The position numbers and the translations under genes are program-made. Positions 44,112-53,114 of a DNA stretch of 64,000 nt are shown here, one piece after another. The notes beneath the pieces were generated by a model, which saw only the letters and a program-made list of their open reading frames with translations, was not told the DNA's origin and searched no databases. The stretch is taken from contig NZ_LJSD01000057.1 in assembly GCF_001303895.1 (NCBI RefSeq), positions 92,862 to 156,861 on the forward strand. Direction: 5' to 3'. This DNA comes from Mesorhizobium sp. 1M-11. Its GTDB lineage: Bacteria; Pseudomonadota; Alphaproteobacteria; Rhizobiales; Rhizobiaceae. Position 1 is the stretch's first letter; every line of letters begins with the position of its first letter.

Positions 44112-44648
44112 TCATTTCACTTCGATCGAGACCACGCCCTTGACGCTCCTGGCGCCACGGGCATCGCCCGGTACGACCAGCCGCAAGCCTTCGCCGGGAA
44201 CCAGCGGCTTTCCGTCCTGCTCGATGGCGAGGATGATGGCGCGGTTGCCGAAATCCGGCGCGATTTCGCCGATCGAAAAGGCGATGCTGTAGCCGTCATC
44301 CGCGGTGACCAGGAAGGTGTGCTTCAGGTCTTCGTGATGCTCCTGGCTGAGCCTGGACAGGCCTTTTTCCTGTAGCAGCGACCACAGGAGAACGCCCTTG
44401 AAGTGGCCTTTCTCCATCCCGTTCCTGGTCTTGAACGAGACGTCCAGCTCGGTTGCCGGCAACTTGTCGAGGTCCGCGGCGGTCAGTGTGCCCGTGGTGA
44501 TGCCCGCACCTGAAAGCGCGATGCCGTCCGTGGCCAGGGCCGGTGTCGCCAGCAGGATCAGGACGGGCAGCAAGGCGCGAATGGCTTCATACGGCAGCTC
44601 CGTTATACTCAGAGAGATATTACGAAGCTGCCTGCTAAAGGCAATCAC
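44112..44648 (-). CDS. Exported molybdopterin-oxidoreductase-fold protein, small
   Basis: The 178-residue frame has a probable signal peptide (EAIRALLPVLILLATPALA) and a mature domain of about 135 residues that looks like the sulfite-oxidase/YedY molybdopterin-binding fold in reduced form: LTAADLDKLPATELDVSF, GHFKGVLLWSLLQEKGL and LVPGEGLRLVVPGD. The cofactor Cys of true sulfite oxidases is not apparent, so it may bind another ligand or be structural. The true start may be internal, since residues 1-20 precede the signal core. Confidence 0.65.
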   Translation of the reverse strand: MIAFSRQLRNISLSITELPYEAIRALLPVLILLATPALATDGIALSGAGITTGTLTAADLDKLPATELDVSFKTRNGMEKGHFKGVLLWSLLQEKGLSRLSQEHHEDLKHTFLVTADDGYSIAFSIGEIAPDFGNRAIILAIEQDGKPLVPGEGLRLVVPGDARGARSVKGVVSIEVK

Positions 44649-44720
44649 GCGTTCTGGAAAATATCAGTAGCCGCGCATTCAGCCGTCGTTCTTGACGGTG
44701 CCACGTCGCGCGCTCGGGGA

Positions 44721-44993
44721 TCAGGCGTTCCTGCGGCGCAGCATGAAAAAGGCCAGCCCGCCCGCGATGATGCCGCTTATCGCCCATTTGTAGGGAAGCA
44801 CGTCGGCGGTCTCGCTGCGGATCGCACGCACCGCGACCGTGCCGGGACGCGTCTCCACGGAGCCATTGCCGGCAGCGATCTGCTCGGGCGAGACCACCCA
44901 TTCCGCGCCGGTTTTCTTGTCGTAAACCATGAACCCGAAGCCGACGATGAGCGCGACCACCAAAGCCACGACGATTCTGGGAATGAACGACAT
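44721..44993 (-). CDS. Small membrane protein of unknown function
   Basis: The 90-residue protein has two membrane helices: MSFIPRIVVALVVALIVGFG at the start and WAISGIIAGGLAFFMLRRR at the end. They flank a soluble loop (VVSPEQIAAGNGSVETRPGT). A start at 44993 rather than 45011 places the first helix at the amino terminus. I do not recognise the family. It is upstream of the molybdopterin-fold gene on the same strand, 72 bases away, and the pair could be co-transcribed. Confidence 0.65.
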   Translation of the reverse strand: MSFIPRIVVALVVALIVGFGFMVYDKKTGAEWVVSPEQIAAGNGSVETRPGTVAVRAIRSETADVLPYKWAISGIIAGGLAFFMLRRRNA

Positions 44994-45034
44994 CTTGTTT
45001 AGCTCCAACACTTCAGCAAGGCATGCAACGCCCC

Positions 45035-45113
45035 AGAGTGGTTCCGCTTGTCAGCAGAACCACTTTGGCACTTGGTTTTTCAGGCAATTCCGGAAACAGG
45101 ACCGCAATGCAGC
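45035..45113 (-). repeat. Diverged relative of the RIME-like repeat, copy 8
   Basis: The order is the same as in copies 2 and 4: hairpin AGTGGTTCCGC..GCAGAACCACT, a T-rich spacer (TTGGTTTTTCAGG), the CAATTCCGG core and then GGACCGCAATGCA. The sequence is changed, although the hairpin is kept by paired changes. It lies between the ilvE stop and the small membrane protein start. Confidence 0.6.
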
Positions 45114-45125
45114 GGTCGAGCCGTA

Positions 45126-46217
45126 TCAGATGCTGCGCATCCAGCCGTGGTCGTCCTTGACGGTTCCGCGCTGCACGCCGACCAGCTTGGCGCGCAGCTG
45201 CGAGGTGACCTCGCCGTCGCCGCTGTTGCCGATCGAGAACGAGCCTTCGCGGAATTTCACCGTGCCGATGCCGGCGATGACGGCGGCGGTGCCGCAGGCG
45301 AACGCCTCGCGCAACTTGCCGCTGTTTGCATCGGCCTGCCACTCGTCGAAGCTGTAGAGCCGTTCCTCGACCGTGTAGCCGGCTTCGGCGGCGAGTTTCA
45401 TGATCGATGCACGCGTGATGCCGGGCAGGATGGTGCCGAGCGGCGGGGTGACGATGCGCTTGTCGTCCATGACGAAGAAGACGTTCATGCCGCCGAGCTC
45501 CTCGATCCAGCGGCGCTCGGCCGCGTCAAGGAAGACGACCTGGTCACAGCCGTTGCGGGTAGCCTCGGCCTGGGCAATCAGGCTGCCGGCATAGTTGCCG
45601 CCGCATTTGGCGGCACCGGTGCCGCCGGGCGCCGCGCGGGTATAATCATCCGACACCCAGACGCTCACTGCCTTGTAGCCGCCCTTGAAGTAGGCGCCGA
45701 CCGGCGAAGCGATGACGCAGAAGATGTATTCCGTGGCCGGGCGCACGCCGAGGAAGGCTTCGCTGGCGAACATGAACGGACGCAGATAGAGGCTGCCATC
45801 GCCTTCCGGCACCCAGGCCGCGTCGGTGCGCACCAGCGTCTCGACCGCCTCGATGAACAGCTCTTCCGGGATCGCCGGCATCGCCATGCGCTCGGCTGAA
45901 AGATTGAGGCGGCGCGCATTCTCCTCCGGGCGGAACAGTGCCAGCCCGTCCGGGGTGCGGTAGGCCTTCATGCCTTCGAAGATCTCCTGGGCGTAGTGCA
46001 GCACCGCCGCCGCCGGGTCGATGGCGAAGGGTGCCCGTGCACGAACCTGCGCGTTGTGCCAGCCGCGTTCCACGGTCCAGGTGATCGTGACCATATGGTC
46101 GGAGAACACCTTGCCGAAGCCCGGATTGGCCATCAGCGCGGCACGCGCCTCCGGCGAGGTCGGCGAGGCATGCGGGATCAGTTCAATGCGCGGCTTTGCA
46201 GTCGTCTGGGCAGTCAT
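45126..46217 (-). CDS. ilvE: Branched-chain amino acid aminotransferase
   Basis: IlvE transaminates leucine, isoleucine and valine with 2-oxoglutarate. The 363-residue protein is the class II (eukaryote-like, about 360 aa) form: HYAQEIFEGMKAYR near residue 75, the PLP lysine in GTGAAKCGGNYAGSL near residue 200 and LGGMNVFFV plus ITRASIM near residues 247 and 270. The ATG at 46217 (MTAQTTAKPRIELIP) fits the family; the frame is open further upstream without similarity. Confidence 0.96.
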   Translation of the reverse strand: MTAQTTAKPRIELIPHASPTSPEARAALMANPGFGKVFSDHMVTITWTVERGWHNAQVRARAPFAIDPAAAVLHYAQEIFEGMKAYRTPDGLALFRPEENARRLNLSAERMAMPAIPEELFIEAVETLVRTDAAWVPEGDGSLYLRPFMFASEAFLGVRPATEYIFCVIASPVGAYFKGGYKAVSVWVSDDYTRAAPGGTGAAKCGGNYAGSLIAQAEATRNGCDQVVFLDAAERRWIEELGGMNVFFVMDDKRIVTPPLGTILPGITRASIMKLAAEAGYTVEERLYSFDEWQADANSGKLREAFACGTAAVIAGIGTVKFREGSFSIGNSGDGEVTSQLRAKLVGVQRGTVKDDHGWMRSI

Positions 46218-46311
46218 CTGGCGTACTTTCCTCAAGCCTTCCGTCGGGAACGGCAGATCTCGCCTTCTCAGAGGCACGTAATAATATTGCTCGTAACAAT
46301 CTTGCGCGAAA

Positions 46312-47490
46312 TTACAAGCGCCGCGTCCAGTCGGCGATGCGGGTCGCGGCTTCTTCAAGCTGGTCCAGCCGGCGCAGGAAGCACAATCTGAGGAATTTCT
46401 CGCCGCCTGCTCCGAAAGCGGTACCCGGCGCCAGCCCGACATTGGCATGGTCGACAATGTCGAACGCGGCAGCGCGGGAATCGTTCAAACCGTCAACGGA
46501 AAAGAACAGGTAGAAGGCGCCGGGCGGAACCGCGAAACGCACCTTGCCGGTCTGCCCGAGGATGCCGCAGACAAGATCGCGTGCCTGGCGTGCATGCGCA
46601 ACGTGGCTGGAGACGAAAGCGTCGCCTTCATCGAGGGCAGCCACCGCCCCGCGCTGCATGAACTGCGCCACGCCGGAGGTCGAATACTGGATCAGGTTCT
46701 CGAACACCTGCTGCAGGGAAGGATGCGTCTTGATCCAGCCGACGCGCCAGCCCGTCATCGACCAGTTCTTCGAGAAGCTGTTGACGAACAGGATGCGGTC
46801 GTCGTCGCGCATGATGTCGATGAAGGACGGCGCACGGCCGCCATCATAGTGGAACAGCGCATAGATCTCGTCGGCGATGACCCAGAGGTCCCTGGCGCGC
46901 GCGAGTTCCAGGATCGCCTGCAACGTTTCGCGGTCGGCGGTCCAGCCGGTCGGGTTCGACGGCGTGTTGACGAAGATCGCCTTCGTGCGCGGCGTGATCG
47001 CCGCCGCGATCTTTTCGACATCGCAGGACCAGCCCCCGGAACCAGCATTGTCGGTGAGGTCGAGCACGACCGGCACAGGCACCGCGCCGCTGATGCCCGC
47101 CGCCGCTGCAAAATTCGGCCAGGCCGGCGAAAGATAGATGACCTCGTCGCCTTTGCCTGCAACGGCATCGAGCGCAAGCTGGATGGCGTGCATGCCGGAG
47201 CCGGTCAGGATGAACTCCTCCGGCGCGAAGCTCTTGTTGAAATGGCGCTCGTAATAGCGGGCGAGCGCCTGCCGTACCTCAGGGATGCCCTTCTGCCAGG
47301 TGTAGAAGGTCTCGCCGCCGCTGAGTGCACGGCTCGCGGCATCCGTGATGAAGGCGGGCGTCGGCAGGTCGCCCTCGCCTGCCCAGAGCGGAATCATGCC
47401 GTCGCGGCCGCGGCCGTGGTTCATGACGGCGACAATGCCGCTTTCAGGTGCAGCACGTGCTTCCGCGCGCAGGGTCTCGACCAGATCCAT
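46312..47490 (-). CDS. Class I/II PLP-dependent aminotransferase
   Basis: The 392-residue enzyme is an aspartate-aminotransferase-fold protein. It has LWAGEGDLPTPAFI near residue 35, NTPSNPTGW near residue 180, the ADEIYALFHYDG Asp-Tyr motif and the PLP lysine in FVNSFSKNWSMTGWRVGW near residue 241, ending with RLCFLRRLDQLEEA. The substrate is uncertain; its neighbour ilvE (94 bases downstream, same strand) suggests a role in amino acid metabolism. Confidence 0.92.
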   Translation of the reverse strand: MDLVETLRAEARAAPESGIVAVMNHGRGRDGMIPLWAGEGDLPTPAFITDAASRALSGGETFYTWQKGIPEVRQALARYYERHFNKSFAPEEFILTGSGMHAIQLALDAVAGKGDEVIYLSPAWPNFAAAAGISGAVPVPVVLDLTDNAGSGGWSCDVEKIAAAITPRTKAIFVNTPSNPTGWTADRETLQAILELARARDLWVIADEIYALFHYDGGRAPSFIDIMRDDDRILFVNSFSKNWSMTGWRVGWIKTHPSLQQVFENLIQYSTSGVAQFMQRGAVAALDEGDAFVSSHVAHARQARDLVCGILGQTGKVRFAVPPGAFYLFFSVDGLNDSRAAAFDIVDHANVGLAPGTAFGAGGEKFLRLCFLRRLDQLEEAATRIADWTRRL

Positions 47491-47553
47491 GGGTATCTTC
47501 CGGCTTGAAATTGTCCCGGAGTGCTATCGTGTTTGCCTTGCCCCGAAAATAGC

Positions 47554-47580
47554 AAAACCCGGCCGCAAGCGACCGGGTTC
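47554..47580 (-). terminator. Rho-independent terminator of mscL
   Basis: On the minus strand AACCCGG-TCGCTTGCGG-CCGGGTT is followed by TTGCTATTTT. It lies 20 bases after the mscL stop, before the aminotransferase promoter. Confidence 0.8.
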
Positions 47581-47599
47581 TTGGTCCAGAGGACTGAGA

Positions 47600-48022
47600 T
47601 TACTTCTTGGCGAGCAGGTCGCGGATTTCGGTGAGCAGCGCGACGTCGGCCGGCGGTGCGGCGGGTGCTTCGGCAGGCTTCTGCTTTTCCAGCCGGCGGC
47701 GGACATTGTTGACCGCCTTGACCATCAGGAAAATGATCCAGGCCAGGATGATGAAATTGATCACCACGGTGATGAAGGAACCATAGGCGAAGACGGCGCC
47801 CTGCTTCTTGGCTTCGGCCAGCGAAGTGGCCGTCACCGACGACGCCAGGCCGAAGAAGTAATTGTTGAAATCCAGCCCCCCGAAGATCGCGCCGACGATC
47901 GGCATGATGATGTCGTTGACCAGCGAGTCGACGATCTTGCTGAAGGCGGCGCCGATGATGACACCGACCGCCAGATCCATGACATTGCCTCTGGAGATGA
48001 ACTCCTGAAACTCTTTCAGCAT
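47600..48022 (-). CDS. mscL: Large-conductance mechanosensitive channel
   Basis: MscL opens under membrane tension to release solutes on osmotic downshock. The 140-residue protein has FQEFISRGNVMDLAVGVIIG at the start, the glycine/alanine-rich pore helix 1 with IIGAAFSKIVDSLVND, a periplasmic loop with FNNYFFGL, helix 2 (FITVVINFIILAWIIFLMVK) and a charged carboxy-terminal helix (LLTEIRDLLAKK). The ATG at 48022 (MLKEFQEF) is the family start. Confidence 0.97.
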   Translation of the reverse strand: MLKEFQEFISRGNVMDLAVGVIIGAAFSKIVDSLVNDIIMPIVGAIFGGLDFNNYFFGLASSVTATSLAEAKKQGAVFAYGSFITVVINFIILAWIIFLMVKAVNNVRRRLEKQKPAEAPAAPPADVALLTEIRDLLAKK

Positions 48023-48239
48023 TTTGTCCTCCTTTTCGCGGCCCAATGCCGCGACCCTCGGCAACCGGCCCTTCTGCCGATTCGCAGAAACAATAACAAA
48101 AACGCACCGCAGCACGAGCAAAAACGAAACGTAGAGTTGCGATGCGTCGGCTGTGGGGTCGCACCCAAGGTCGTAATGGACAGTTCTGTGAAGCTGTGAT
48201 TGCCTCGAAGCGACAATTGGTCAGGGAGGAACATCCGGC

Positions 48240-51200
48240 GTGCAGGGCTGGTTCATCGTCATCATAGCGCTCGCCTATGTGACGCTGCTGTTCGCGGTGG
48301 CCAGCATCGGCGACCGGCGCGCCGCTGTAAGCGGGCCCGGCCGGCCACGGCCGCTGATCTATGCGCTCAGCCTTGCCATCTACTGTACCTCCTGGACCTT
48401 CTTCGGTTCGGTCGGGCTGTCGTCCGGGCGCGGCTGGGAATTCCTCGGCATCTATATCGGCCCGGTGCTTTTGTTCACCTTCGGCTTTCCGCTGCTGTCG
48501 CGCATCGTGCGGCTGGCCAAGGCCGAAAAGATCACTTCGGTGGCCGACTTCCTCGGCGCCCGCTACGGCAAGAGCTTTACCGTGGCGGCGATCGCCACAC
48601 TCATCGCAACCGTCGGCGCAGTGCCCTATATCGCGCTGCAGCTGAAGGCGATCTCCGGCTCGGTCAGCCTGATGGTCGAGCACTATTCCGGTTCGCCGCC
48701 TTCCTTCGATCCGTTCGTTTCCGACATATCGCTGATCGTGGCGATGCTGCTGGCTGTCTTCGCCGTGCTGTTCGGCACGCGCCACGCCGATGCCACCGAA
48801 CACCAGGACGGCCTGGTGCTGGCGGTCGCCGTGGAATCGGTGGTGAAACTGGCCGCCTTCGTTGCCATCGGCCTGCTCGTCACTTTCCTGATCTTCGGCG
48901 GTCCCGGCGACATGCTCGACCGGCTCAGCGCCAACGCCCAGGTGCAGCAGGCGATGAGCTACCGAACCTCGCTTGCCACCTGGCTGGTGCTGACGGGCCT
49001 CAGCGCCTTCGCCATCGTGATGCTGCCACGCCAGTTCTACGTGATGATCGTCGAGAACCGCAGCCAGCGCGAATTGCGCACCGCCACCTGGGTCTTCCCG
49101 CTCTACCTCATCGCCATCAACCTGTTCGTGCTGCCGATCGCATTGGCCGGGCTGACCGTTGTCGGCGACCGCACATCGAGCGATCTCTACGTGCTGTCGC
49201 TGCCGTTGCTCGGCGGCCATGACGGGCTGGCGATGGCCGCCTTCATCGGCGGGCTTTCCGCAGCCACGGCCATGGTCATCGTGGAGAGCGTGGCGCTCGC
49301 CATCATGATCTCCAACGACCTCGTCATCCCCCTGTTCGTGCGCCGTGTGCTGAAGAACAGCGCATCGGAAAACGAGGACTGGTCGACGCTCATCCTCAAT
49401 GTGCGGCGCGGCTCCATCTTCATCGTGCTGTTCATCGCCTTCCTCTACTACCGCGCTTCGACCGACAGCGCCCGCCTCTCCTCCATAGGCCTGATGTCGT
49501 TCGCGGCGATCGCACAGTTCGCGCCGGCCCTGATCGGCGGCCTGATCTGGCGCCGCGCCAATGGAAGGGGTGCCGCGCTCGGCATGGTGGCAGGCATTGC
49601 GGTGTGGGCCTATACGCTGCTGTTTCCCTCGCTCGCAGCACCCGACAACGCCATCGTGGCCAACGGTTTGTTCGGCATCGAGGCGCTGAGGCCACAGGCC
49701 CTTTTCGGTACGGTCGCCGAACCGCTCAACCACGGCGTGATGTGGAGCCTGTCGATCAACGCGCTGTTTTTCGTTCTGGGCTCCCTGTCACGCATTTCCG
49801 TGCCGCTGGAGCGCATTCAGGCAGCGATCTTCGTGCCGCGCGATACGGGCCCGATGCCCAGCCTGCGCCGCTTCCGCACCGCCACGACGGTCAACGACCT
49901 CAAGGACACGATCGGCCGTTATCTCGGCGTCGAGCGCACGGAACGGTCGTTCCAGAGTTTCGAGCGCGACAACGGCATCACCCTGTACGGCAACGAGCAG
50001 GCCAGCATGGAGGTGATCCGCTTTTCCGAACAGCTGCTGGCGAGCGCTGTCGGCTCGTCTTCGGCACGGCTGGTCCTGTCGCTCTTGTTTCGCCGCAACG
50101 ACCGCGAATCCAAGGACGCGTTTCGCCTGCTCGACGACGCGACGGAAGCTCTCCAGCACAACCGTGACCTGCTTCAGATAGCCCTCGACCAGATGGAGCA
50201 AGGGATCACCGTCTTCGACCGCGACTTCCGCCTGATCTGCTGGAACCGGCAGTACCGCGCCTTGTTCGACCTGCCTGACGACATGGGCCAGGTCGGCGTG
50301 TCGCTCGATCAGATCCTGCGCCATCTCGCCGACCGTGGCGACATCTTGCAGGAAACGCGGCTGACGGTGCTCGACCGGCTCGCGAATTTCGCCGGCCCCT
50401 GGCAGATGGAACTCAGGACCAGCGGCCGCATCCTGGAACTGCGCTCGAACCCGATGCCGGATGGCGGGCTGGTCGCGACCTATGCCGACATCTCGGCACG
50501 CGTGGAGGCGGACCTTGCGCTGAAACGCGCCAATGAATCGCTGGAGCAGCGCGTCAAGAGCCGCACCGCCGAGCTTACCCGCGTCAACGAAGAACTGGCG
50601 CAGGCGCAGATGCTGGCCGAGGAAGCCAATCTCGGCAAAACGCGCTTCCTGGCCGCCGCCGGCCACGACATCCTGCAGCCGCTGAATGCCGCGCGGCTCT
50701 ATTGCGCCTCGCTGATAGAAAAGGCCGGCAAGGGCGTCGCCGGCCAGGCGGCGATGAACATCGAGTCCTCGCTGGAATCTGTGGAAACCATCCTGGGTGC
50801 CGTGCTCGACATTTCGCGGCTCGACGCCGGCGCGATGAAGCCGGAAGAAACGACGTTCCGGCTCGATGGCCTGCTTGCCCAGATCGGCACCGACTTCAAG
50901 CCGCTCGCCGCAAAAAAACAGCTGAAGCTGACCATCATGCCCTCATCGCTGTCGGTGACCACCGACCGTAACCTGTTGCGCCGCCTCATCCAGAACCTGG
51001 TTTCCAACGCGATCAAATACACCCGCAAGGGCCAGATCCTCGTCGGGGTACGGCGGCGCGGCGAACTGGCCGAGGTGCAGGTGATCGACACCGGCATCGG
51101 CATCGCCGGCGACAAGCTGAACACGGTGTTCCGCGAATTCACCCGGCTGGACGAGGGCGCGCGCGAGGCGCAAGGGCTGGGCCTCGGCCTTTCCATCGTC

Positions 51201-51734
51201 GATCGTATCGCGCGCGTGCTGAGGCTCGAGATCAGGCTGTTCTCCAACCAGGGCAAGGGCACCCGCTTCTCGATCGTGCTGCCGCTGGCGGAAGCAGCCG
51301 AAGCCGCGCCCGAAGTCCGGCCACGCCCCCCTGCCCGCGCCGGCTCGACACTGGCGGGCCTGACGGTCGCCTGCATCGACAATGACGCGCGCATCCTGGA
51401 GGGCATGCGGCTTTTGATAGAAGGCTGGGGCTGCACGGTGACAACTTTTTCCGGCTCGGCCGATTTTCAGGCAAGGGGGGACAAGGCACCTCAACCCGAC
51501 CTCATCCTGGCCGACTACCATCTCGATGGAGAAACCGGGCTCGACGTGATTGTCCGGCTGCGTCGGCATTACCGCGACGCGATACCTGCGGTCCTGGTGA
51601 CGGCGGACCGTTCGGGCGAAGTGCGCATGGCGGCGGCCGAACTCGATGTTCCGGTGATCAACAAACCCGTGAAACCGGCTGCGCTGCGCACCATGATGGC
51701 GCGCGTGAAACCGCTGGCGCCGGCAGCGGAATAG
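48240..51734 (+). CDS. Hybrid histidine kinase with Na+/solute-symporter-like sensor domain
   Basis: This 1164-residue protein has an amino-terminal sodium:solute-symporter-like membrane domain of about 12-13 helices (residues 1-520, e.g. YCTSWTFFGSVGLSSGRGWE). It continues with a linker and PAS domain (about 640-760, MEQGITVFDRDFRLICWNRQ), a HisKA dimer with the phosphorylated His809 in AAAGHDILQPLNAARLY, a HATPase domain (LVSNAIKYTRKGQ, GLGLGLSIVDRIAR) and a carboxy-terminal receiver with Asp1092 in LILADYHLDGETG. It probably senses a transported or bound small molecule. The GTG start at 48240 has GGAGGA ten bases upstream. The response regulator at 51975 is its likely partner. Confidence 0.95.
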   Translation: MQGWFIVIIALAYVTLLFAVASIGDRRAAVSGPGRPRPLIYALSLAIYCTSWTFFGSVGLSSGRGWEFLGIYIGPVLLFTFGFPLLSRIVRLAKAEKITSVADFLGARYGKSFTVAAIATLIATVGAVPYIALQLKAISGSVSLMVEHYSGSPPSFDPFVSDISLIVAMLLAVFAVLFGTRHADATEHQDGLVLAVAVESVVKLAAFVAIGLLVTFLIFGGPGDMLDRLSANAQVQQAMSYRTSLATWLVLTGLSAFAIVMLPRQFYVMIVENRSQRELRTATWVFPLYLIAINLFVLPIALAGLTVVGDRTSSDLYVLSLPLLGGHDGLAMAAFIGGLSAATAMVIVESVALAIMISNDLVIPLFVRRVLKNSASENEDWSTLILNVRRGSIFIVLFIAFLYYRASTDSARLSSIGLMSFAAIAQFAPALIGGLIWRRANGRGAALGMVAGIAVWAYTLLFPSLAAPDNAIVANGLFGIEALRPQALFGTVAEPLNHGVMWSLSINALFFVLGSLSRISVPLERIQAAIFVPRDTGPMPSLRRFRTATTVNDLKDTIGRYLGVERTERSFQSFERDNGITLYGNEQASMEVIRFSEQLLASAVGSSSARLVLSLLFRRNDRESKDAFRLLDDATEALQHNRDLLQIALDQMEQGITVFDRDFRLICWNRQYRALFDLPDDMGQVGVSLDQILRHLADRGDILQETRLTVLDRLANFAGPWQMELRTSGRILELRSNPMPDGGLVATYADISARVEADLALKRANESLEQRVKSRTAELTRVNEELAQAQMLAEEANLGKTRFLAAAGHDILQPLNAARLYCASLIEKAGKGVAGQAAMNIESSLESVETILGAVLDISRLDAGAMKPEETTFRLDGLLAQIGTDFKPLAAKKQLKLTIMPSSLSVTTDRNLLRRLIQNLVSNAIKYTRKGQILVGVRRRGELAEVQVIDTGIGIAGDKLNTVFREFTRLDEGAREAQGLGLGLSIVDRIARVLRLEIRLFSNQGKGTRFSIVLPLAEAAEAAPEVRPRPPARAGSTLAGLTVACIDNDARILEGMRLLIEGWGCTVTTFSGSADFQARGDKAPQPDLILADYHLDGETGLDVIVRLRRHYRDAIPAVLVTADRSGEVRMAAAELDVPVINKPVKPAALRTMMARVKPLAPAAE

Positions 51735-51769
51735 GTTGGCTGGTCCGTCTTATTCGCCGCGCAAAAGAT

Positions 51770-51923
51770 CCCCTCTCCGTCTCGGGCTTCGCCCGATCCA
51801 CCTCTCCCCGCCTTCGGCAGGACGAGGAATCGCTGTCGCGACGCCGGCGCTTCTCCAGCCTGGGTTCCTCGCCCCCATGAAATGGGGGAGAGGTGGATCG
51901 GCGAAGCCGAGACGGAGAGGGGG
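51770..51923. repeat. Inverted repeat between kinase and regulator genes (154 bp)
   Basis: Arms of about 38 bases (CCCTCTCCGTCTCGG ... ACCTCTCCCC and its complement at the right) flank a 75-base centre. Each arm also carries a small internal hairpin with matched changes, CGGGCTTCGCCCG on the left and CGGCGAAGCCG on the right. It lies between two convergent genes and may act as a bidirectional terminator. Confidence 0.85.
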
Positions 51924-51974
51924 CTATAGCGCAGAACCCAGCAGGCACTCGATCATTGCGGAATGCCCAAGAAC

Positions 51975-52673
51975 CTAACTGCCACCCTGGAGCGGGTCGG
52001 TGCCGATCTTGGACAGCTGGATCACCGCCTGCGTGCGGCTGTCGACATCGAGCTTCTGCAGGATCGCGGAGACATGTGCCTTGATCGTGGCTTCCGAGAC
52101 GTTGAGTTCGTAAGCGATCTGCTTGTTGAGCAGCCCTTCGCCCAGCATGCCGAGCACCCGCGTCTGCTGCGGGGTCAGCGTCTGCAGGCGCTTGATGAGG
52201 TCGGAGATTTCCGGGTCGCGTTCGACGCCGAGATCGATGCCCGCGGGGGCGGCGATATCTCCGGCGAGGACGGACTTCACCGCGTCGCGGATCTCTTCCA
52301 TGCTGGCCGATTTCGAGATGAAACCCGAAGCGCCAAGTTCCAGCGCGCGGCGGATGGTGACGGGATCGTCATGCGCCGAGACTACGACCATCGGCACCGA
52401 CGGGTGGATGCCGCGCAAGGCAACCAGGCCAGAGAGACCGCTGGCGCCGGGCATCGACAGGTCGAGCAGCAGGAGATCGATATCCTCATTGACGGTAACC
52501 AGCGCCTTGACGCTTTCGAAGTCGCCGGCCTCATGGATAGCGCCAACGTCGCCGACGCCGGCAAGCGCTGCCTTGAGGGCACCACGAAACAAGGGGTGAT
52601 CGTCAGCGATGACGAAGCTGTAGCCTGCCGGCAAATGGTCCTCCCCGATCCCTGTCTTCTCCCGCAGGATCAA
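51975..52673 (-). CDS. NarL/LuxR family response regulator
   Basis: The 232-residue regulator has a receiver domain (acidic pair VIADDHPLF at residues 22-30, phospho-acceptor Asp71 in LLLLDLSMPG, Lys near residue 120 in GFISKSA) and a LuxR-type helix-turn-helix (LTPQQTRVLGMLGEGLLNKQ then EATIKAHVSAILQKLD). It is convergent with the hybrid kinase, and such kinase/NarL pairs are common in alcohol- and acetate-related signalling, so it is the likely output. The target genes are not visible here. Confidence 0.94.
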   Translation of the reverse strand: MILREKTGIGEDHLPAGYSFVIADDHPLFRGALKAALAGVGDVGAIHEAGDFESVKALVTVNEDIDLLLLDLSMPGASGLSGLVALRGIHPSVPMVVVSAHDDPVTIRRALELGASGFISKSASMEEIRDAVKSVLAGDIAAPAGIDLGVERDPEISDLIKRLQTLTPQQTRVLGMLGEGLLNKQIAYELNVSEATIKAHVSAILQKLDVDSRTQAVIQLSKIGTDPLQGGS

Positions 52674-53114
52674 GCGGACTGGATTATGCGGTCACGGCCG
52701 GCGTTTTCAAGCGGCAAAGATCGTGGCGGGTATTTTCCAACAGGCAGTCCCGCAAGCAGCAGGAAACGAAGCATGGCCAATTGCGACATTATCATCGACG
52801 TTCCGGAATGGATCCCCGACACTCTCCGCTCCCTCCGGTCGCTCACGAGGTCGAGGATGACGAAGTTCCTGCGCCTTGCGTCATCTGCGAACGTTGGTGT
52901 CATCTCCAACACCGGTGTCATCGCCAGCGTTGGAGATTGGCCGAAACATCCATCCTCCCGTCATCCTCGACCTCCTAGGGAGCGAAGCGACTGGAGAGTG
53001 TCGGGGATCCATTCCGGAACGCTGAAGAAACGACAGGGACCAGCCCGAAGCAGGTAAGTCGAAGGACCAAGCTAGCCGTCCAGCCAGGGAAAACCGGCTG
53101 GCAATCCAACCCAT
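52674..53114. other. Intergenic stretch filled mainly by a long inverted repeat
   Basis: This 441-base gap contains the 223-base inverted repeat at 52799-53021 and no supportable gene. The promoter of the response regulator lies at its left end. A short hairpin (CCAGCC..GGCTGG near 53078-53099) follows the DUF-type gene's stop but lacks a T-run. Confidence 0.6.
52799..53021. repeat. Long mosaic inverted repeat (223 bp)
   Basis: Left arm 52799-52862 and right arm 52959-53021 are inverted copies: the outer 29 bases (from CGTTCCGGAATGGATCCCCG) and the inner 16 (GAGGTCGAGGATGACG) match exactly, whereas the middle block differs by rearrangement of a small GCTCCCT/GGTCGCT hairpin unit. The 96-base centre has further short repeats of GTTGG and TGTCAT. 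It is a MITE-like or interspersed mosaic element. Confidence 0.85.

Noticed and set aside
47421..49733. 770-codon minus-strand frame opposite the hybrid kinase
   Set aside because: It overlaps mscL and the kinase on either strand and its translation is D/R/H/G-rich shadow sequence.
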